Program-made: the position numbers and the translations under genes
In this document: one piece after another, positions 22,168 to 33,390 of the stretch
Layout of the letters: each line of letters begins with the position of its first letter
How positions within the stretch are numbered: position 1 is the stretch's first letter
Assembly (NCBI GenBank): GCA_905250115.1
Contig: CAJNOI010000079.1
Coordinates: 363,490-427,489, forward strand
Length of the DNA stretch: 64,000 nt
Source: Adineta steineri
Lineage: Eukaryota > Rotifera > Eurotatoria > Adinetida > Adinetidae
Reading direction: 5' to 3'
Notes under the pieces: model-generated
Seen by the model: only the letters and a program-made list of their open reading frames with translations
Databases searched by the model: none
What the model was told of the DNA's origin: nothing

Positions 22168-25100
22168 ATGCTGAATGTCCTGTCGTTAATATTATGGATA
22201 CGAATAACAGTTAGATCGCAGTTCATGTTTTATGACACTAACTACTTACAGCTCGATTGTTTACATTATTATTTACCCAATTCACAAACTAGTGAGATAA
22301 TTCATTATTGTCTTCGTCCGTTCAACGAAAGAAACTCGACAAGGATTGGTTTTCTCAACACACGTGATCAAAATTTTACTTTTGATGAGTTACACCGTTT
22401 AAATATCACTGCAAGACTACTCTTGTTATGGTCGGCTTCGATCGATCGCGCTGAACAATATCAATATTATATCGATCAACAGAATAAATCGTTTTTATCG
22501 AATGAAATATTTTTCAATTGCACAAAACCATGGTTCGGATCTCAGTGTCAGTATGCCTTCGAATTGAATGAAACCATATCTAAAATTGATGTTGTCGAAA
22601 CAATGTTAGACAAGAAATTGAAAAGCGACTCAACTCATCTTGCCATTAAATTAACCTGTTACATTCTTTTGGAATGTGTTCGTGGTAGTTCATACATCTG
22701 TCTCGATTGGCGTGAAGTATGTGATGGTCGCGTCGATTGTCTTAATGGTGGTGTTGATGAGTTGCAATGTTTTGATTTAGAAATAAATGAATGCGATGAA
22801 AACGAATATCGATGTCACAATGGATTGTGTATTCCAGAGTATTTTTGGACATATGAATCTGCTATCGCAGTATGCGCCGATCTATCGGATACGTCGATAG
22901 TGCCTCGATGTCCACTCTCATATATAGGATTTGATATATTCGAATGTGAGGAGTATTCATGTCAACCAGGTCAAAAAATGTTCTCATGTGGAGATGGGCA
23001 ATGTGCAGAAGATTTTGGTGAATGTTACAGCGGGCGACATATCTTGCTGACTGATTCGATGAGTGCTCAAGGGAATTTATCGTTTGATTGCTGGAGGAGC
23101 ATGGTTTGTCTTAGCAAAGTCAATGATCAGATCAATGGAACATCATGTGAACAATTGTTCAATTCGTCTCAGATTATCACTCATCTAGAAAGTTGTGAAA
23201 CTCTCGTTCAGTTTCCAACTATTCCTGTGCTTTACGGTCATGTATATTTTTTATACCGCCCGAGGAATATTTTCAATGTAAGCATTACATTGGCCCGTAC
23301 ACCAGATTATGTTTGTTATGATGAACGATTGTGCGATTTCCTCACGCCGTCATTTCGCAATGGAACCTATACTTGCCGACATGGTCATGAAATGGGTTTC
23401 GAATTTAATGTGGAATATCAAGATTGGAAATCGATTATTGATTCTGTCAAGCCTTATTTTCGTGGTTGTATGGCTATATCTCGTAACAGAAATTATTCTC
23501 AACATTTATCATTATATTCATGCAAGAATTCATCTAAGCTTATTTCAAAACATCGAATTGTTGATGGTATTTCGGATTGTTACTTGAACGATGACGAACA
23601 AGAATTCGAACTCAGTTGTTCACTAAATGATACGTTTCGTTTTAAATGCTCTGACGAGAACCAATGTCTATCGCCATTGTTTCCACGTACGAGATGTACA
23701 CCATCAAAAACGCATCACAATCTAAATGAAATATTATTTCATACAATATGTGATCGGACTGTTGATGTATCACTTATGACCATCGACGGACAAAATCATA
23801 CTGATGAGACTGATTGTGAAAACTGGCAATGCAACAATATCTATACACGATGCGATGGCGTTTGGAATTGTCTTGATGGAGAAGATGAAGTGAACTGTAC
23901 ACGACCGATCTGTCCTCCACACTCTTTTGCTTGCATTTCTCCACTCAATTATACATTGATTTGTTTGCCAGCAAGTCAAATTTATAATGAAATCATTGAC
24001 TGTCTTGGAGCCTCAGATGAATCTCAGTACTGTCGAACTGTAGACTTCAATATTGGAATTTCTTACGGTTTTTATTGCTTAAATAGATGTCTAAGTCATT
24101 CTGCTTTGTGCAACTCATATCAGGATTGTCCACTGAATGATGACGAGAAATTTTGTGAAAATCATCAAGGATTGTGTGAAAACACTGCAGCCTGTAATCG
24201 TACTCTCATTCAGGATGTACTTTGTCAGATTGGTCTTCTAGATAGGGTGCCATTTACATTGGAAACGATACCAACCTATCCGCAAGTTGAAAAAAGGATA
24301 ATACATCACTTCAGGGATTATAGAGTAGAATCACGTACTATTGCGAACGACATCAAATCGCAACTTGATGTTTCTCGAAGGTCACAACGTTGCAATCATG
24401 GCGTTGATCTTTATATATGGCTCGGAGGCACTGATTACGGCAAGATATGTTTTTGTCCAGCGAATTATTACGGTGATATGTGTCAATATCAAAATCAACG
24501 TGTCAGTCTTACATTGACACTCATAGCAACCAATCCAGATGGTATTTATACCGTTGTTGTCATGCTGATTTCCGATGATGATGTTCAACAAGAAATAAAC
24601 TCATATAATCAGATAATTTACGTGCATCGATCAAATTGTAGGAAACCATCCAACATATACCTTCTGTATTCGATTCGGCCGAAGAACAGTTCAAAAAACT
24701 ACAGTGTCCGTGTCGATATCTTCGACAAAACTTCGTTGACATACATTGGTAGCTGGCACTTGAAAATTCCATTTCTCTTCCTACCAGTTAATCGACTAGC
24801 TGCTGTACTAACTATTGGAGATTACCAAGGTTTCAGTCCCAGTCACTGTACTCTAACATGTCACATGGGTACTTGTATGAAATATGTGAACGAAGAAAGA
24901 TTCTTCTGCCGGTGTGATACTGGTTGGTCCGGTACTCGATGTCACATTCCTATACACTGTAGTGACTGTTCACCAGATTCCATCTGTGTCGGTTCAATTC
25001 ACAATCGATCGATCTGTGCTTGTCCTCTGAATAAGTTTGGTTCACGATGTCTTCTCAAATATTCATGTCCAGCTGATTATTGCAAAAACAATGGTCAATG

Positions 25101-26739
25101 TGTAGTGATGGATATAAGAATGATTGACACCAGCTATTTTTGCCTTTGTTCTGAACAATTTTATGGAGTAAGATGTCAAATACCCAAAAAAAAACTAGAT
25201 ATTTCATTTCAAAAAATGAAAATCCCATCGTACCTGTCGGCCTACATATACTATGCAGTTTATAATGAACAGCCTGAAGTACAATCAGTAATCTTGAAAA
25301 AAGTGACCCAATCTCAGCAGACTATAACGCTGTACACTGTATCCTTTTTACAAATTGTTTTTGTTAAAATTGATGATAGTTACTATTTAGCTGTTCTTCA
25401 CCAAATTCAATCGGGAAACATATCAACTACGATTGATCCCACTCGACGATGCCCTTCGATCAACGAACTGTTCAATTCTCAATTTTTGGCATTACCTAGA
25501 ATTCGACGAGTAAAAGACTATCATACTCCGTGTCAAACTAATTTCGAACTGAAGTGTTTTTTCGATGAATCTTACATGTGTCTATGCACTCTTGAACATC
25601 ATGCTAACTGTTTTCAATTCAATCATCAGTCAAATTTTTTATGTGAGCATCACTGTCAGAATGGTGGACAATGTTTACAAGATCGATTTACATGTCCCTT
25701 AAGTACAATATGCATTTGTATCGATTGTTTCTTTGGAAATCGATGTCAATTTTATGCGAAAGGTATTGGGTTAGCACTCGACGATATGTTACGCTATTTA
25801 GTTAAACCGAATATGAAAATTAGCGATCAGTCGTTCTTGGTGAATATGAGTATAGCTTTGACGATGATTATGTTCTTTATTGGTTTAGTTAATAGTACTC
25901 TCTCTATTTTGGTGTTTCGTAGTCGAGAGTCAAGGGCAGCAGGCTGTGGTATTTATCTTCTTACATTATCCATCACTACTATTCTCACTATGAGTATGTT
26001 GACAATTAAATTATGGTTTGTTATACTTACACAAGCCAATATATTGATTAGTCGTCCTATTCAACATGGAGGGTGTGTAGTTCTCGAACCTGTTCTCAAA
26101 ATTTTCTCATGTATGGACAATTGGTTGAGTGCTTGTGTGGCCATAGAACGAGCAGTAACTGCATTCAAAGGTTTGAATTTTGACAAGATGCAAAGTAAGC
26201 GTATTGCTCGATGGATAATTCTCTTCATAATATTATTTATCATAACCACCCTCGGCTACGAATTCGTGCAGCGTGATTTATTTAATGACTATGAAGAACA
26301 GCGTGTATGGTGTGTAAATCACTATTCTTCCTCTATCCACTATTACAGTACAATCATTCTGTTCTTTCATTTCATTACGCCGTTCTTTGTTAATCTCTTC
26401 TCAGTTCTATTTATCATATTCACTATCGCTCGACAACGAGCAGCAATACGAGTTCGACAGAGTTATAAGCAACATCTTTATGAACAATTCAACCAACACA
26501 AACACCTTATTATCAGTCCAATGATTCTAGTTGTTTTGTCGTTTCCTCGCCTTCTGATTTCACTGTTGTTTGGATGTATGAAGACGTCTCGCAGTTCATG
26601 GTTGTACCTTTTAGGCTACTTTCTTTCATTTATTCCATCAACATCCGTATTTATCGTATTTGTTCTACCATCAGAATTTTACAAGAAACAATTTAAAGAG
26701 TTAATTAACAATTGGCAACGACGAATCACTCGAGAATGA
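22168..26739 (+). CDS. Giant LDLa/EGF-repeat 7TM receptor
   Basis: One intronless frame of 1523 residues. A short hydrophobic N-terminus suggests a signal peptide. LDL-receptor class A-type modules follow, e.g. CDGRVDCLNGGVDELQC (about 190-211), CDGVWNCLDGEDEVNC (about 560-578) and CNSYQDCPLNDDEKFC (about 648-664), whose acidic ends bind calcium in this family. EGF-like modules include CRCDTGWSGTRC (about 915-926), CLCSEQFYGVRC (near 1000) and CEHHCQNGGQC (from about 1158). A 7TM domain occupies about 1222-1505, with TM1 ending in NSTLSILVFRSRESR, CVAIERAVTAFKG as the DRY-region equivalent and TM7 ending in FIVFVLPSEFYKKQF. It resembles relaxin-receptor/adhesion-type architectures and is likely a surface receptor; the ligand is unknown. 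The stop codon lies inside a telomere-like repeat. Confidence 0.9.
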   Translation: MLNVLSLILWIRITVRSQFMFYDTNYLQLDCLHYYLPNSQTSEIIHYCLRPFNERNSTRIGFLNTRDQNFTFDELHRLNITARLLLLWSASIDRAEQYQYYIDQQNKSFLSNEIFFNCTKPWFGSQCQYAFELNETISKIDVVETMLDKKLKSDSTHLAIKLTCYILLECVRGSSYICLDWREVCDGRVDCLNGGVDELQCFDLEINECDENEYRCHNGLCIPEYFWTYESAIAVCADLSDTSIVPRCPLSYIGFDIFECEEYSCQPGQKMFSCGDGQCAEDFGECYSGRHILLTDSMSAQGNLSFDCWRSMVCLSKVNDQINGTSCEQLFNSSQIITHLESCETLVQFPTIPVLYGHVYFLYRPRNIFNVSITLARTPDYVCYDERLCDFLTPSFRNGTYTCRHGHEMGFEFNVEYQDWKSIIDSVKPYFRGCMAISRNRNYSQHLSLYSCKNSSKLISKHRIVDGISDCYLNDDEQEFELSCSLNDTFRFKCSDENQCLSPLFPRTRCTPSKTHHNLNEILFHTICDRTVDVSLMTIDGQNHTDETDCENWQCNNIYTRCDGVWNCLDGEDEVNCTRPICPPHSFACISPLNYTLICLPASQIYNEIIDCLGASDESQYCRTVDFNIGISYGFYCLNRCLSHSALCNSYQDCPLNDDEKFCENHQGLCENTAACNRTLIQDVLCQIGLLDRVPFTLETIPTYPQVEKRIIHHFRDYRVESRTIANDIKSQLDVSRRSQRCNHGVDLYIWLGGTDYGKICFCPANYYGDMCQYQNQRVSLTLTLIATNPDGIYTVVVMLISDDDVQQEINSYNQIIYVHRSNCRKPSNIYLLYSIRPKNSSKNYSVRVDIFDKTSLTYIGSWHLKIPFLFLPVNRLAAVLTIGDYQGFSPSHCTLTCHMGTCMKYVNEERFFCRCDTGWSGTRCHIPIHCSDCSPDSICVGSIHNRSICACPLNKFGSRCLLKYSCPADYCKNNGQCVVMDIRMIDTSYFCLCSEQFYGVRCQIPKKKLDISFQKMKIPSYLSAYIYYAVYNEQPEVQSVILKKVTQSQQTITLYTVSFLQIVFVKIDDSYYLAVLHQIQSGNISTTIDPTRRCPSINELFNSQFLALPRIRRVKDYHTPCQTNFELKCFFDESYMCLCTLEHHANCFQFNHQSNFLCEHHCQNGGQCLQDRFTCPLSTICICIDCFFGNRCQFYAKGIGLALDDMLRYLVKPNMKISDQSFLVNMSIALTMIMFFIGLVNSTLSILVFRSRESRAAGCGIYLLTLSITTILTMSMLTIKLWFVILTQANILISRPIQHGGCVVLEPVLKIFSCMDNWLSACVAIERAVTAFKGLNFDKMQSKRIARWIILFIILFIITTLGYEFVQRDLFNDYEEQRVWCVNHYSSSIHYYSTIILFFHFITPFFVNLFSVLFIIFTIARQRAAIRVRQSYKQHLYEQFNQHKHLIISPMILVVLSFPRLLISLLFGCMKTSRSSWLYLLGYFLSFIPSTSVFIVFVLPSEFYKKQFKELINNWQRRITRE

Positions 26740-26793
26740 GAGTGTGGGTATTAGTATGAAAAAGCGAATACTGACACGTATACCCACCCTCAA
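26736..26793. repeat. Telomere-like inverted repeat (copy 8) overlapping a stop codon
   Basis: ATGAGAGTGTGGGTATTAGT on the left and ATACCCACCCTCAA on the right. The receptor's TGA stop (26737-26739) is part of the left terminus. Confidence 0.8.
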
Positions 26794-28733
26794 CAGTATG
26801 CATAGAACCAGAATCAAATAAATCATGAAATAATATCACTATTATTATATATTCATGAAATACCATTATTTACATTTCCATATATGATAATGCCACTAAT
26901 AACCTGATTTACTATTAATTTAAAGACAAAATATTACTATGAGACTGAATCGTATAGTAAATTCTTTGTATGCCGTTGATAATGATATTTCGCAGTCGAT
27001 ATGCATCAAAATCTAACTTTTTTAGAACGAAGTTTTATGCTTAGCCTATTTGTTCATCATTTGTTTCGTATCTATGATTATGAGATATAATAAGTGTGCT
27101 ACTATAACTGACTACATTTGAATGATTGTATCATCTTACCATTTAATATGTTGTATTTAAAAATAAAATTCATTCGAAAAATGTAGCGATAAAGCTATTC
27201 AATTAGAATAGAGTCATATTACATATAAATATAGTTAAATATCATTCTTTGAAATAACTAGTTGAATAATATGGCAAGTATTTATAAAAACACGTTTAGT
27301 CATTTTACAATAACATCATGATTTTTTCTGTAAATTTTTGGTTGTAAATGTTAGTGGAACTATTTTTAGTAGAGAAGCCAAGACAATGATAATAATTAAT
27401 GCTCACTATGATGAATTTCGTATTCACAAACAAAGTCAAAATTTGATAAAATGATAAGATTCCTTGATTTATTAATTTTTTTCACTTTTATTTCTGTAAG
27501 AAAAATTCTCTGATAATTATTTGAATATGTATAGATAAAAATCAATTAATTTAACTCTTTGTAGAATACAAAACTCAAGAATAAATGTTCTAGAAAATAT
27601 CTACTCTTACATTGCTATGAGTAATACAATCGTTTAACAAAATCGTCGTCAAAAAGTTTGACGAATTAATTATACTTTTCATCTAAGCACATTATTATAC
27701 TGTTCGCTAGGAGTGATATATTTGATATATATTTCAAAGGAGAATATGTAGCGAGATATAATGCTATATTTGAATAATGATGATTCAGTCATTATCATTT
27801 AGCGATAAAAGACTAGAATAATTTTGACTATTCATGATACTTGAGCACTTTTGGATTTAATTGTGATCTAACTGCTCGATTCGATTCATGATATTGTTGA
27901 GCAGAGTATCAGACGTTAAAACCAGACACATGGCTCATACACATTACCATCATCAATGTAAAAAAGACGGAACACAAAGATTTCGGATTTTACCGCATTT
28001 TACTATATTTTTTAGGCATCACACAAAACTAGTAAAATAGTTTGTATTTGAAATCGCTTTTTGAGGCAAAATATATGTTATGGCGTTTATGAAAATGAAA
28101 ATCTTTTCCTATTAACGATATGCATTTAAGTACGAAGGTATTAGATGATGAGTGCTCTACTTTCTCATCCGCACCGCCGATAATTTTCATCAATATAATA
28201 AGACAAATCGCATATATCCATATTTCGATGGACTTTTGAATTCTGTACGGCTGCATCTCTATTAGAAAACGATCTGAACTATATTTATACGTATATGTAG
28301 AATATTTTTTACGAAAAGTTTCGATCGGTTTCGATTGACGTCTATGCATAGTTTCCTTCGTTAACGTAAATAATTCGCGCACGTGACCCACCGATTACTT
28401 GCATTCTTTATTCAATATATCACTCGTTAAAAGCATATAAACTGGGTATATGTTATTTTTCTAATTTCTTTCATAGTAATGTTGCGCAGTATTAAAAAAA
28501 CTGATGAATATCATCAGAAATAATTATGTATTGATTGTTTTTATTATTATTATAGTCTTGACGATGACTTTTTTCAACTATTAAAAGTCTATACTTTATC
28601 TCAGCAGATGATGTAGATTACTTGTCTGTAATTCAAAGATACGATATAACTATTTTTTATTGTATTCTCATCATTAAATACTGTAATGAATATGATATAA
28701 AGAAAACGAATAAATTTTTAAATATTTTAGATA
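26794..28733. other. Intergenic, no gene supported
   Basis: An AATAAA near 26816 probably ends the receptor transcript. A 120-codon minus-strand frame at 28029-28391 has no domain or splice support and is not called. Confidence 0.55.
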
Positions 28734-29271
28734 ATGAATTTCTCAAAACGATATTCATACTATTTCTTACTATTTTTACAATATGGAGAGGCAATTGGAC
28801 TGAGTCTTGGTTCTGGTTTATTTGGAATGTTTTTTCCTACTATATTTGTAAAACAATTATGTCCATGGTTTAGTCAATCAGATGTACTCGAACATCCAGT
28901 TTTACTTATGATGACTAGAATGTTTTGGTAAGTCTTCGCATGTATACTCTTTTAATTTGTTTTTCTTTAGCACGACACTACTTCTTTTGGGTATTATTGA
29001 ATATTCAGTAGTACGTTATTGTACTAAATCATCTACTAACGATAATAGTCGTGCAACAAAAGAATATATTTTAAAAATATTCGTTCTATGTATGACAATT
29101 GGAGATTTTATTCATACATGTTCATATTTAAATTATTATTTAAACTATGGTTCATTCTTTGAAATAAGTTCAATTGGAAATTTACATCTTACAATTGTTC
29201 TTCCTATAGCTAGAATAATCTTTCTATGGTTAAATTATCAAAATAAAAATGCAAAACAAAGGAAAAAATAA
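28734..29271 (+). CDS. Small four-helix membrane protein (possibly DUF7704-like)
   Basis: Two exons, 28734-28927 and 28971-29271, are separated by a 43-base intron (GTAAGT..TTTAG) and join through a split Cys codon to give about 165 residues. Hydrophobic segments lie at about 8-38 (GEAIGLSLGSGLFGMFFP), 58-78 (MFCTTLLLLGIIEYSV), 97-120 (ILKIFVLCMTIGDFIHTCSY) and 135-156 (LHLTIVLPIARIIFLWL). It ends in a basic tail. The GD..H motif in the third helix and overall layout recall the small fungal DUF7704 membrane proteins, but this is from memory of the pattern and is weak. No function is proposed. If the match holds, a fungal source would be possible. Confidence 0.6.
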
Positions 29272-30675
29272 TAATATCGTTCTTGACTTATCTATTTAAT
29301 GAAACAGTAAATATTCAAAATTAAACATCTATTAATTAGAAAATCTATTGTATCTTTCGTATTTTTTTCTTTCTATAATCATGTGATTAACATATTGACC
29401 GTAACTATATTAAAATATTATATTTTTGTAGGATTTATTTTTTTTACTACAGATTAATATTCTAACATGAATAAATATATTGTAGAGTTTAGGAAGACAG
29501 AAGGTAAATGTATATTTAATTATTAACCATTAAAAAAGTTCGTGTGCTGGGTAGGTGGGTGTGGATGTGAGTATGGATGAGGATGTAAGGTGTTGGTCAA
29601 AAGATGGTAGACATCCACACCCAGTCAGCATTTTCGATTAGATTGATTTTTCAAGAAACTCGCTTCATATAGTTTCTTTTAAAATTGTCTCTTGCACTGT
29701 ATTTGATAGATAATTTCGTGGGCTATTCAAATCACTATTTAGATTTGATTTAACTACCTGTCTTTATGAAGAAATCTCAAAGATACGAGGGCGACTACAA
29801 TTTTGATATACCTCTGTAGATTGTTCTATCGTCATATTTGTTTATTTGAAGTACTGATGAAGATCGGTATGTTATTCCTATTCAAGGCCAAAAATTCTAC
29901 GTTCATTATATTATTATTATATTTCATTACAATTTTCGAAATACATTTAATAATTATTGGATAAATTGTTTTGTCTTTATATTAAAAAACGACCGGTTTT
30001 TCTGGAGTAAATTTATTGTTAATTCTTATGCTGAAAAAATCATGTCGTAAATTAAATTGTTCCAACTGTTGTTGTTTAACAGAACGTGGAGAAAGACATT
30101 ATCAAACATTTTATATTTTCCATTAGCGAATTTATTTATAGTAAAGAATATTTTGAAGAAAAATATGTAGATATGTCATGACTGACATTATTGTTAAATG
30201 GAAATAATTGAACATATCTTCTTAAAAGGCTGTGTATTGAAATACCATCACTTAAGTTATTGAATATGCATTAATAGCAAACGTGTTTTGCGGTAAGCAA
30301 TTAGCATTACTCAAAGAAAACTAATAGGCAATAAATTTGGATTGATAAGCAATCGTCTAATTGCTCACTGCTAACAACTCACTTAGAACTGTTAATGTAA
30401 CTGGAGGTTGTGCTAAATGCATATTCGAATATATAAATTTTGTTGAATAGTTTGAAACATTTGGTATTGAATACATTGTTTTAAAGTGTTTTAGTACTTA
30501 TCGATATGACATTTTCTTAAAAGGAAATTGCGTTTTGCATAACAACTAAACATTAAATGTCGCATATATATATTCAAAATAAACATCATATATATTATGA
30601 TAAAAGTTCTCATTTGTTTTATTTCTTTGATGTGAATAAGCTTCACTTTCATCGACTCTGCATTTTACATTTACA
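29272..30675. other. Intergenic with one telomere-like repeat
   Basis: Contains the repeat at 29556-29623. Otherwise AT-rich DNA without a supportable gene. Confidence 0.6.
29556..29623. repeat. Telomere-like inverted repeat (copy 9)
   Basis: Thirteen-base perfect arms: TGGGTGTGGATGT at 29556-29568 and ACATCCACACCCA at 29611-29623. The spacer is GT/GA-rich. About 285 bases after the preceding gene. Confidence 0.8.
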
Positions 30676-31066
30676 ATGAAATTACTTATTTTTATCCAGT
30701 TGACTCTAACAACGTATGCATTTGTACCAGATTATTTCTCAATAACTAAACCTGGAAATCAATTCCAACCGGCAAATATAATCGAGCTGTTGGCAATAAA
30801 TTCCAATATTCGCACACTTATTCGTTGTGCTATACTTTGTGATCGTAATATTCAATGCCGCACATTCGATTACGATTCAATATCAAAACAATGCCGTCTC
30901 TTCGAAGGATCTATTGATACTGGTATTCTTTTATCTGTTTCTTCGGCATCAGTTGTCGGTTCGATTAAGATAGATGAATCTTTATACGATTTATACAATG
31001 CTTCAAGTGATGCATGTGTAAACAATCGATTTTTAGTCAGTGACACATTAAATGATTGGTGTCATT

Positions 31067-31076
31067 NNNNNNNNNN
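31067..31076. other. Assembly gap (10 N) between duplicated 22-base ends
   Basis: The 22 bases at 31045-31066 recur exactly at 31077-31098. Deleting the N run and one copy (32 bases) puts exon 1 back in frame, so this is an unmerged contig overlap, not a biological repeat. Confidence 0.92.
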
Positions 31077-31455
31077 ACATTAAATGATTGGTGTCATTGT
31101 CCAATTCATACTTTCTGGAATGGATCTATTTGTGTCAATCAAAGATATGACGGTGAAGTATGTGCAAATGATAACTGGTGTCGAACTGATTTAAATATTA
31201 CTTGTGTCTCGTCAATATGTACTGGTAAGACATGTTTAGACAAATATCTAGAATGAAGACAAACTTCCGTATTAGTTTTCCTTGCAATTAGATCTCACTT
31301 GATGAGATGACAAATAATGTGAGAATTTGATTTTAAGTGATTCCATATAAATCATTGAGTGATAAAGTTCTAAACATTTGCTTACAGGTTTATGCAATTA
31401 AAAAAAAGAAAATCTACCTATTAGATTTTTGTTATTATATTGTTCTAGGCAATGC

Positions 31456-31682
31456 TAGTTCGCCATTAACATCAAGCTCCACAGTAACGACTACCATTAC
31501 CAAAACAACATCAACAACATCATCATCATCGTCATCATCAACATCGTCATCTTCAACAACATCAACAACAACAACAAAAACAACATCGTCAACATCAACA
31601 TCATCATCATCATCAACAACATCAACAACATCATTATCAACATCGTCATCATCAACATCAACAACAACAGCAATGTCAACAG
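31456..31682 (+). repeat. Coding trinucleotide (TCA/ACA) low-complexity tract
   Basis: Tandem TCA, ACA and TCG triplets encoding a Ser/Thr linker in the secreted protein. Opposite-strand frames here are shadows. Confidence 0.85.
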
Positions 31683-33202
31683 GTATGCTATCATTCGTTA
31701 GATCACCGAATCGCAGATATTTTCTATGTCTAATTCATCTGGAAAAGTATCGAAATACTATTTGAGAAAATCTGCCGAATAGTTTTCGTAGGAAAGTAAT
31801 TTCAATGTCCAGTTGATCTCCTGTAACACGAATACTCTGACACGTTTGTTAGTTTTTGAAGAGTTTTAACTGAATTTGAATCAATTTTAGTTCGTATCAA
31901 AGTGTAGCGATAGCGTAATGAATTAATAATTTTTGTTGCGTAAACACTGTGTATTGATCATTGCAGTGTTATCTTTTTAAAACAATCTTGAATTGAAAAT
32001 CTATAAACATGCTATAAAATCTACAAAGTATAGGGTATCTCTATTAAATATGTATTTAAACAGTTTACAATTATTCTTAATCGGCATACTGTATAAACTA
32101 GACTAACAAATAGTAGCTATTCTCTTTATTAAATGATAGATTATTGAGTATCATGATGATCATAGTATTTGTTCATATGAAATAATAATAGTTAAATGAT
32201 TAAGTTCGACTGATCAGTTATTCGATGTTGTCTGGATTGTTGTAAGTCAGTAATAACATAATTCGTTGATACACCCTCAAGATACTTTCACTAAAATTCT
32301 TTTTATATGATTAATTTTCTAATTATTTCATTCATAGTTGCTCCACCGTGTCCTCCTCAATCAGTTTCAAATGGAACACTCTTATATCTTATGAATCCAA
32401 CGTCATTCATTTATCCAAATTATACTTGTTATGCATATACATGGACGGCTACAGCACTATCAGCAACACTATCTTTCTTTTTTCGTCACGATCCTGGTGC
32501 TTGAATGCTTGATGATGTTAGTGTTTATTATGGTACCACACAGAAGATAATCAATGGAGGATTTGAAGCAGGCAGTCTCACTGGATGGAATCATACAGGC
32601 AACTGCGGCAACAACTATGGACAGGCTACTTCGGGTAGCAGTTATGCTAAATCAGGTAGTTGGTATTATTATGATCCTTGTGCCGGTTATATTGGCGGTA
32701 ATATGACGGGCGATACGATAAGTCAAACATTTTCTACAATTGCCGGTGGTACATATACGATTAGCTTTTGGTTAACAAATTATGATTGCTGTAATCACAC
32801 TGAAATCGCTAATATCACTCTTATTTGAACTGATCATACTTATATTCTTATCAAAAACATTTGCTTTTATTTGACTAAATTGCACACTAGCGAAATGTAT
32901 TGTTGTTGTTGTTTCTTTTCCTTACAATAATAAACACCAAACTTTACCTAATCCTATACATAAGAATATTGATTTGTATCTTGCAAGATTTTTCTACAAC
33001 AGAATATATGGATTCCAACATATCTATATCATTTTATTGTTTACTAAAATTTAAATTGTTTTTAGAGATTGCTTCATATTCCCAAAAGTTACACTTTCCT
33101 GCACTGCCTTCTCACTCCGGATGGTCTTTCGTCAATTCCGGAATTCCCAAAAAGGATGTTACCCGCAAATACAAGCCACTATCCGGAATTCCTGCTCGTG
33201 TG

Positions 33203-33245
33203 GTGAGGGTGTATATGATTGAACAGATCACACCTTCACCCTCAA
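33203..33245. repeat. Telomere-like inverted repeat (copy 10)
   Basis: GTGAGGGTGTATATGATTG on the left and CACCTTCACCCTCAA on the right; spacer GATTGAACAGATCA. Confidence 0.65.
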
Positions 33246-33320
33246 GAGCACCTTCACCAAACAAATCTTGCGAAAACGGTCAAAATAACGAGCCAATTAA
33301 AGAAGAAGAAGAACTATTTT

Positions 33321-33390
33321 GTGAGGGCTTGGGTATGGGTGAGGATGCAAGTACTCCATGAGTATCATACCAACACATCCACACCCACCA
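33321..33390. repeat. Telomere-like inverted repeat (copy 11)
   Basis: GTGAGGGCTTGGGTATGGGT on the left and CATCCACACCCACC on the right, only 76 bases after copy 10. Confidence 0.6.

Larger units (their letters stand above)
30676..32828 (+). pseudogene. Secreted PAN-like / Ser-Thr-rich / carbohydrate-binding-like protein with one premature stop
   Basis: Three exons: 30676-31224 (containing the gap), 31449-31682 and 32338-32828. A signal peptide (MKLLIFIQLTLTTYAFVPDYF) opens the protein. A PAN/apple-like region follows (CAILCDRNIQCRTFDYDS...CRLF), then a Cys-rich segment (CHCPIHTFWNGSICVN). Exon 2 encodes a Ser/Thr linker from TCA/ACA triplets, likely O-glycosylated. Exon 3 carries a galactose-binding-like beta domain (MLDDVSVYYG, INGGFEAGSLTGWNHTG, YTISFWLTNY). 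Exon 3 has TGA at 32502-32504 where related bdelloid domains usually have Trp (DPGA*MLDDV), in an otherwise open frame. Removing the 10 N and one of the duplicated 22-base flanks restores the exon 1 frame exactly. Whether the stop is real or an error decides between pseudogene and gene. Confidence 0.72.

Noticed and set aside
28029..28391. 120-codon minus-strand frame
   Set aside because: No domain, signal, splice context or paralogue; a frame of this size can arise in such AT-rich DNA.
31497..31694. Minus-strand Met/Leu-rich frame
   Set aside because: It is the shadow of the TCA/ACA triplet tract on the other strand.
32900..33361. 153-codon frame after the secreted protein gene
   Set aside because: It runs through telomere-like repeats and changes composition midway; no family motif.
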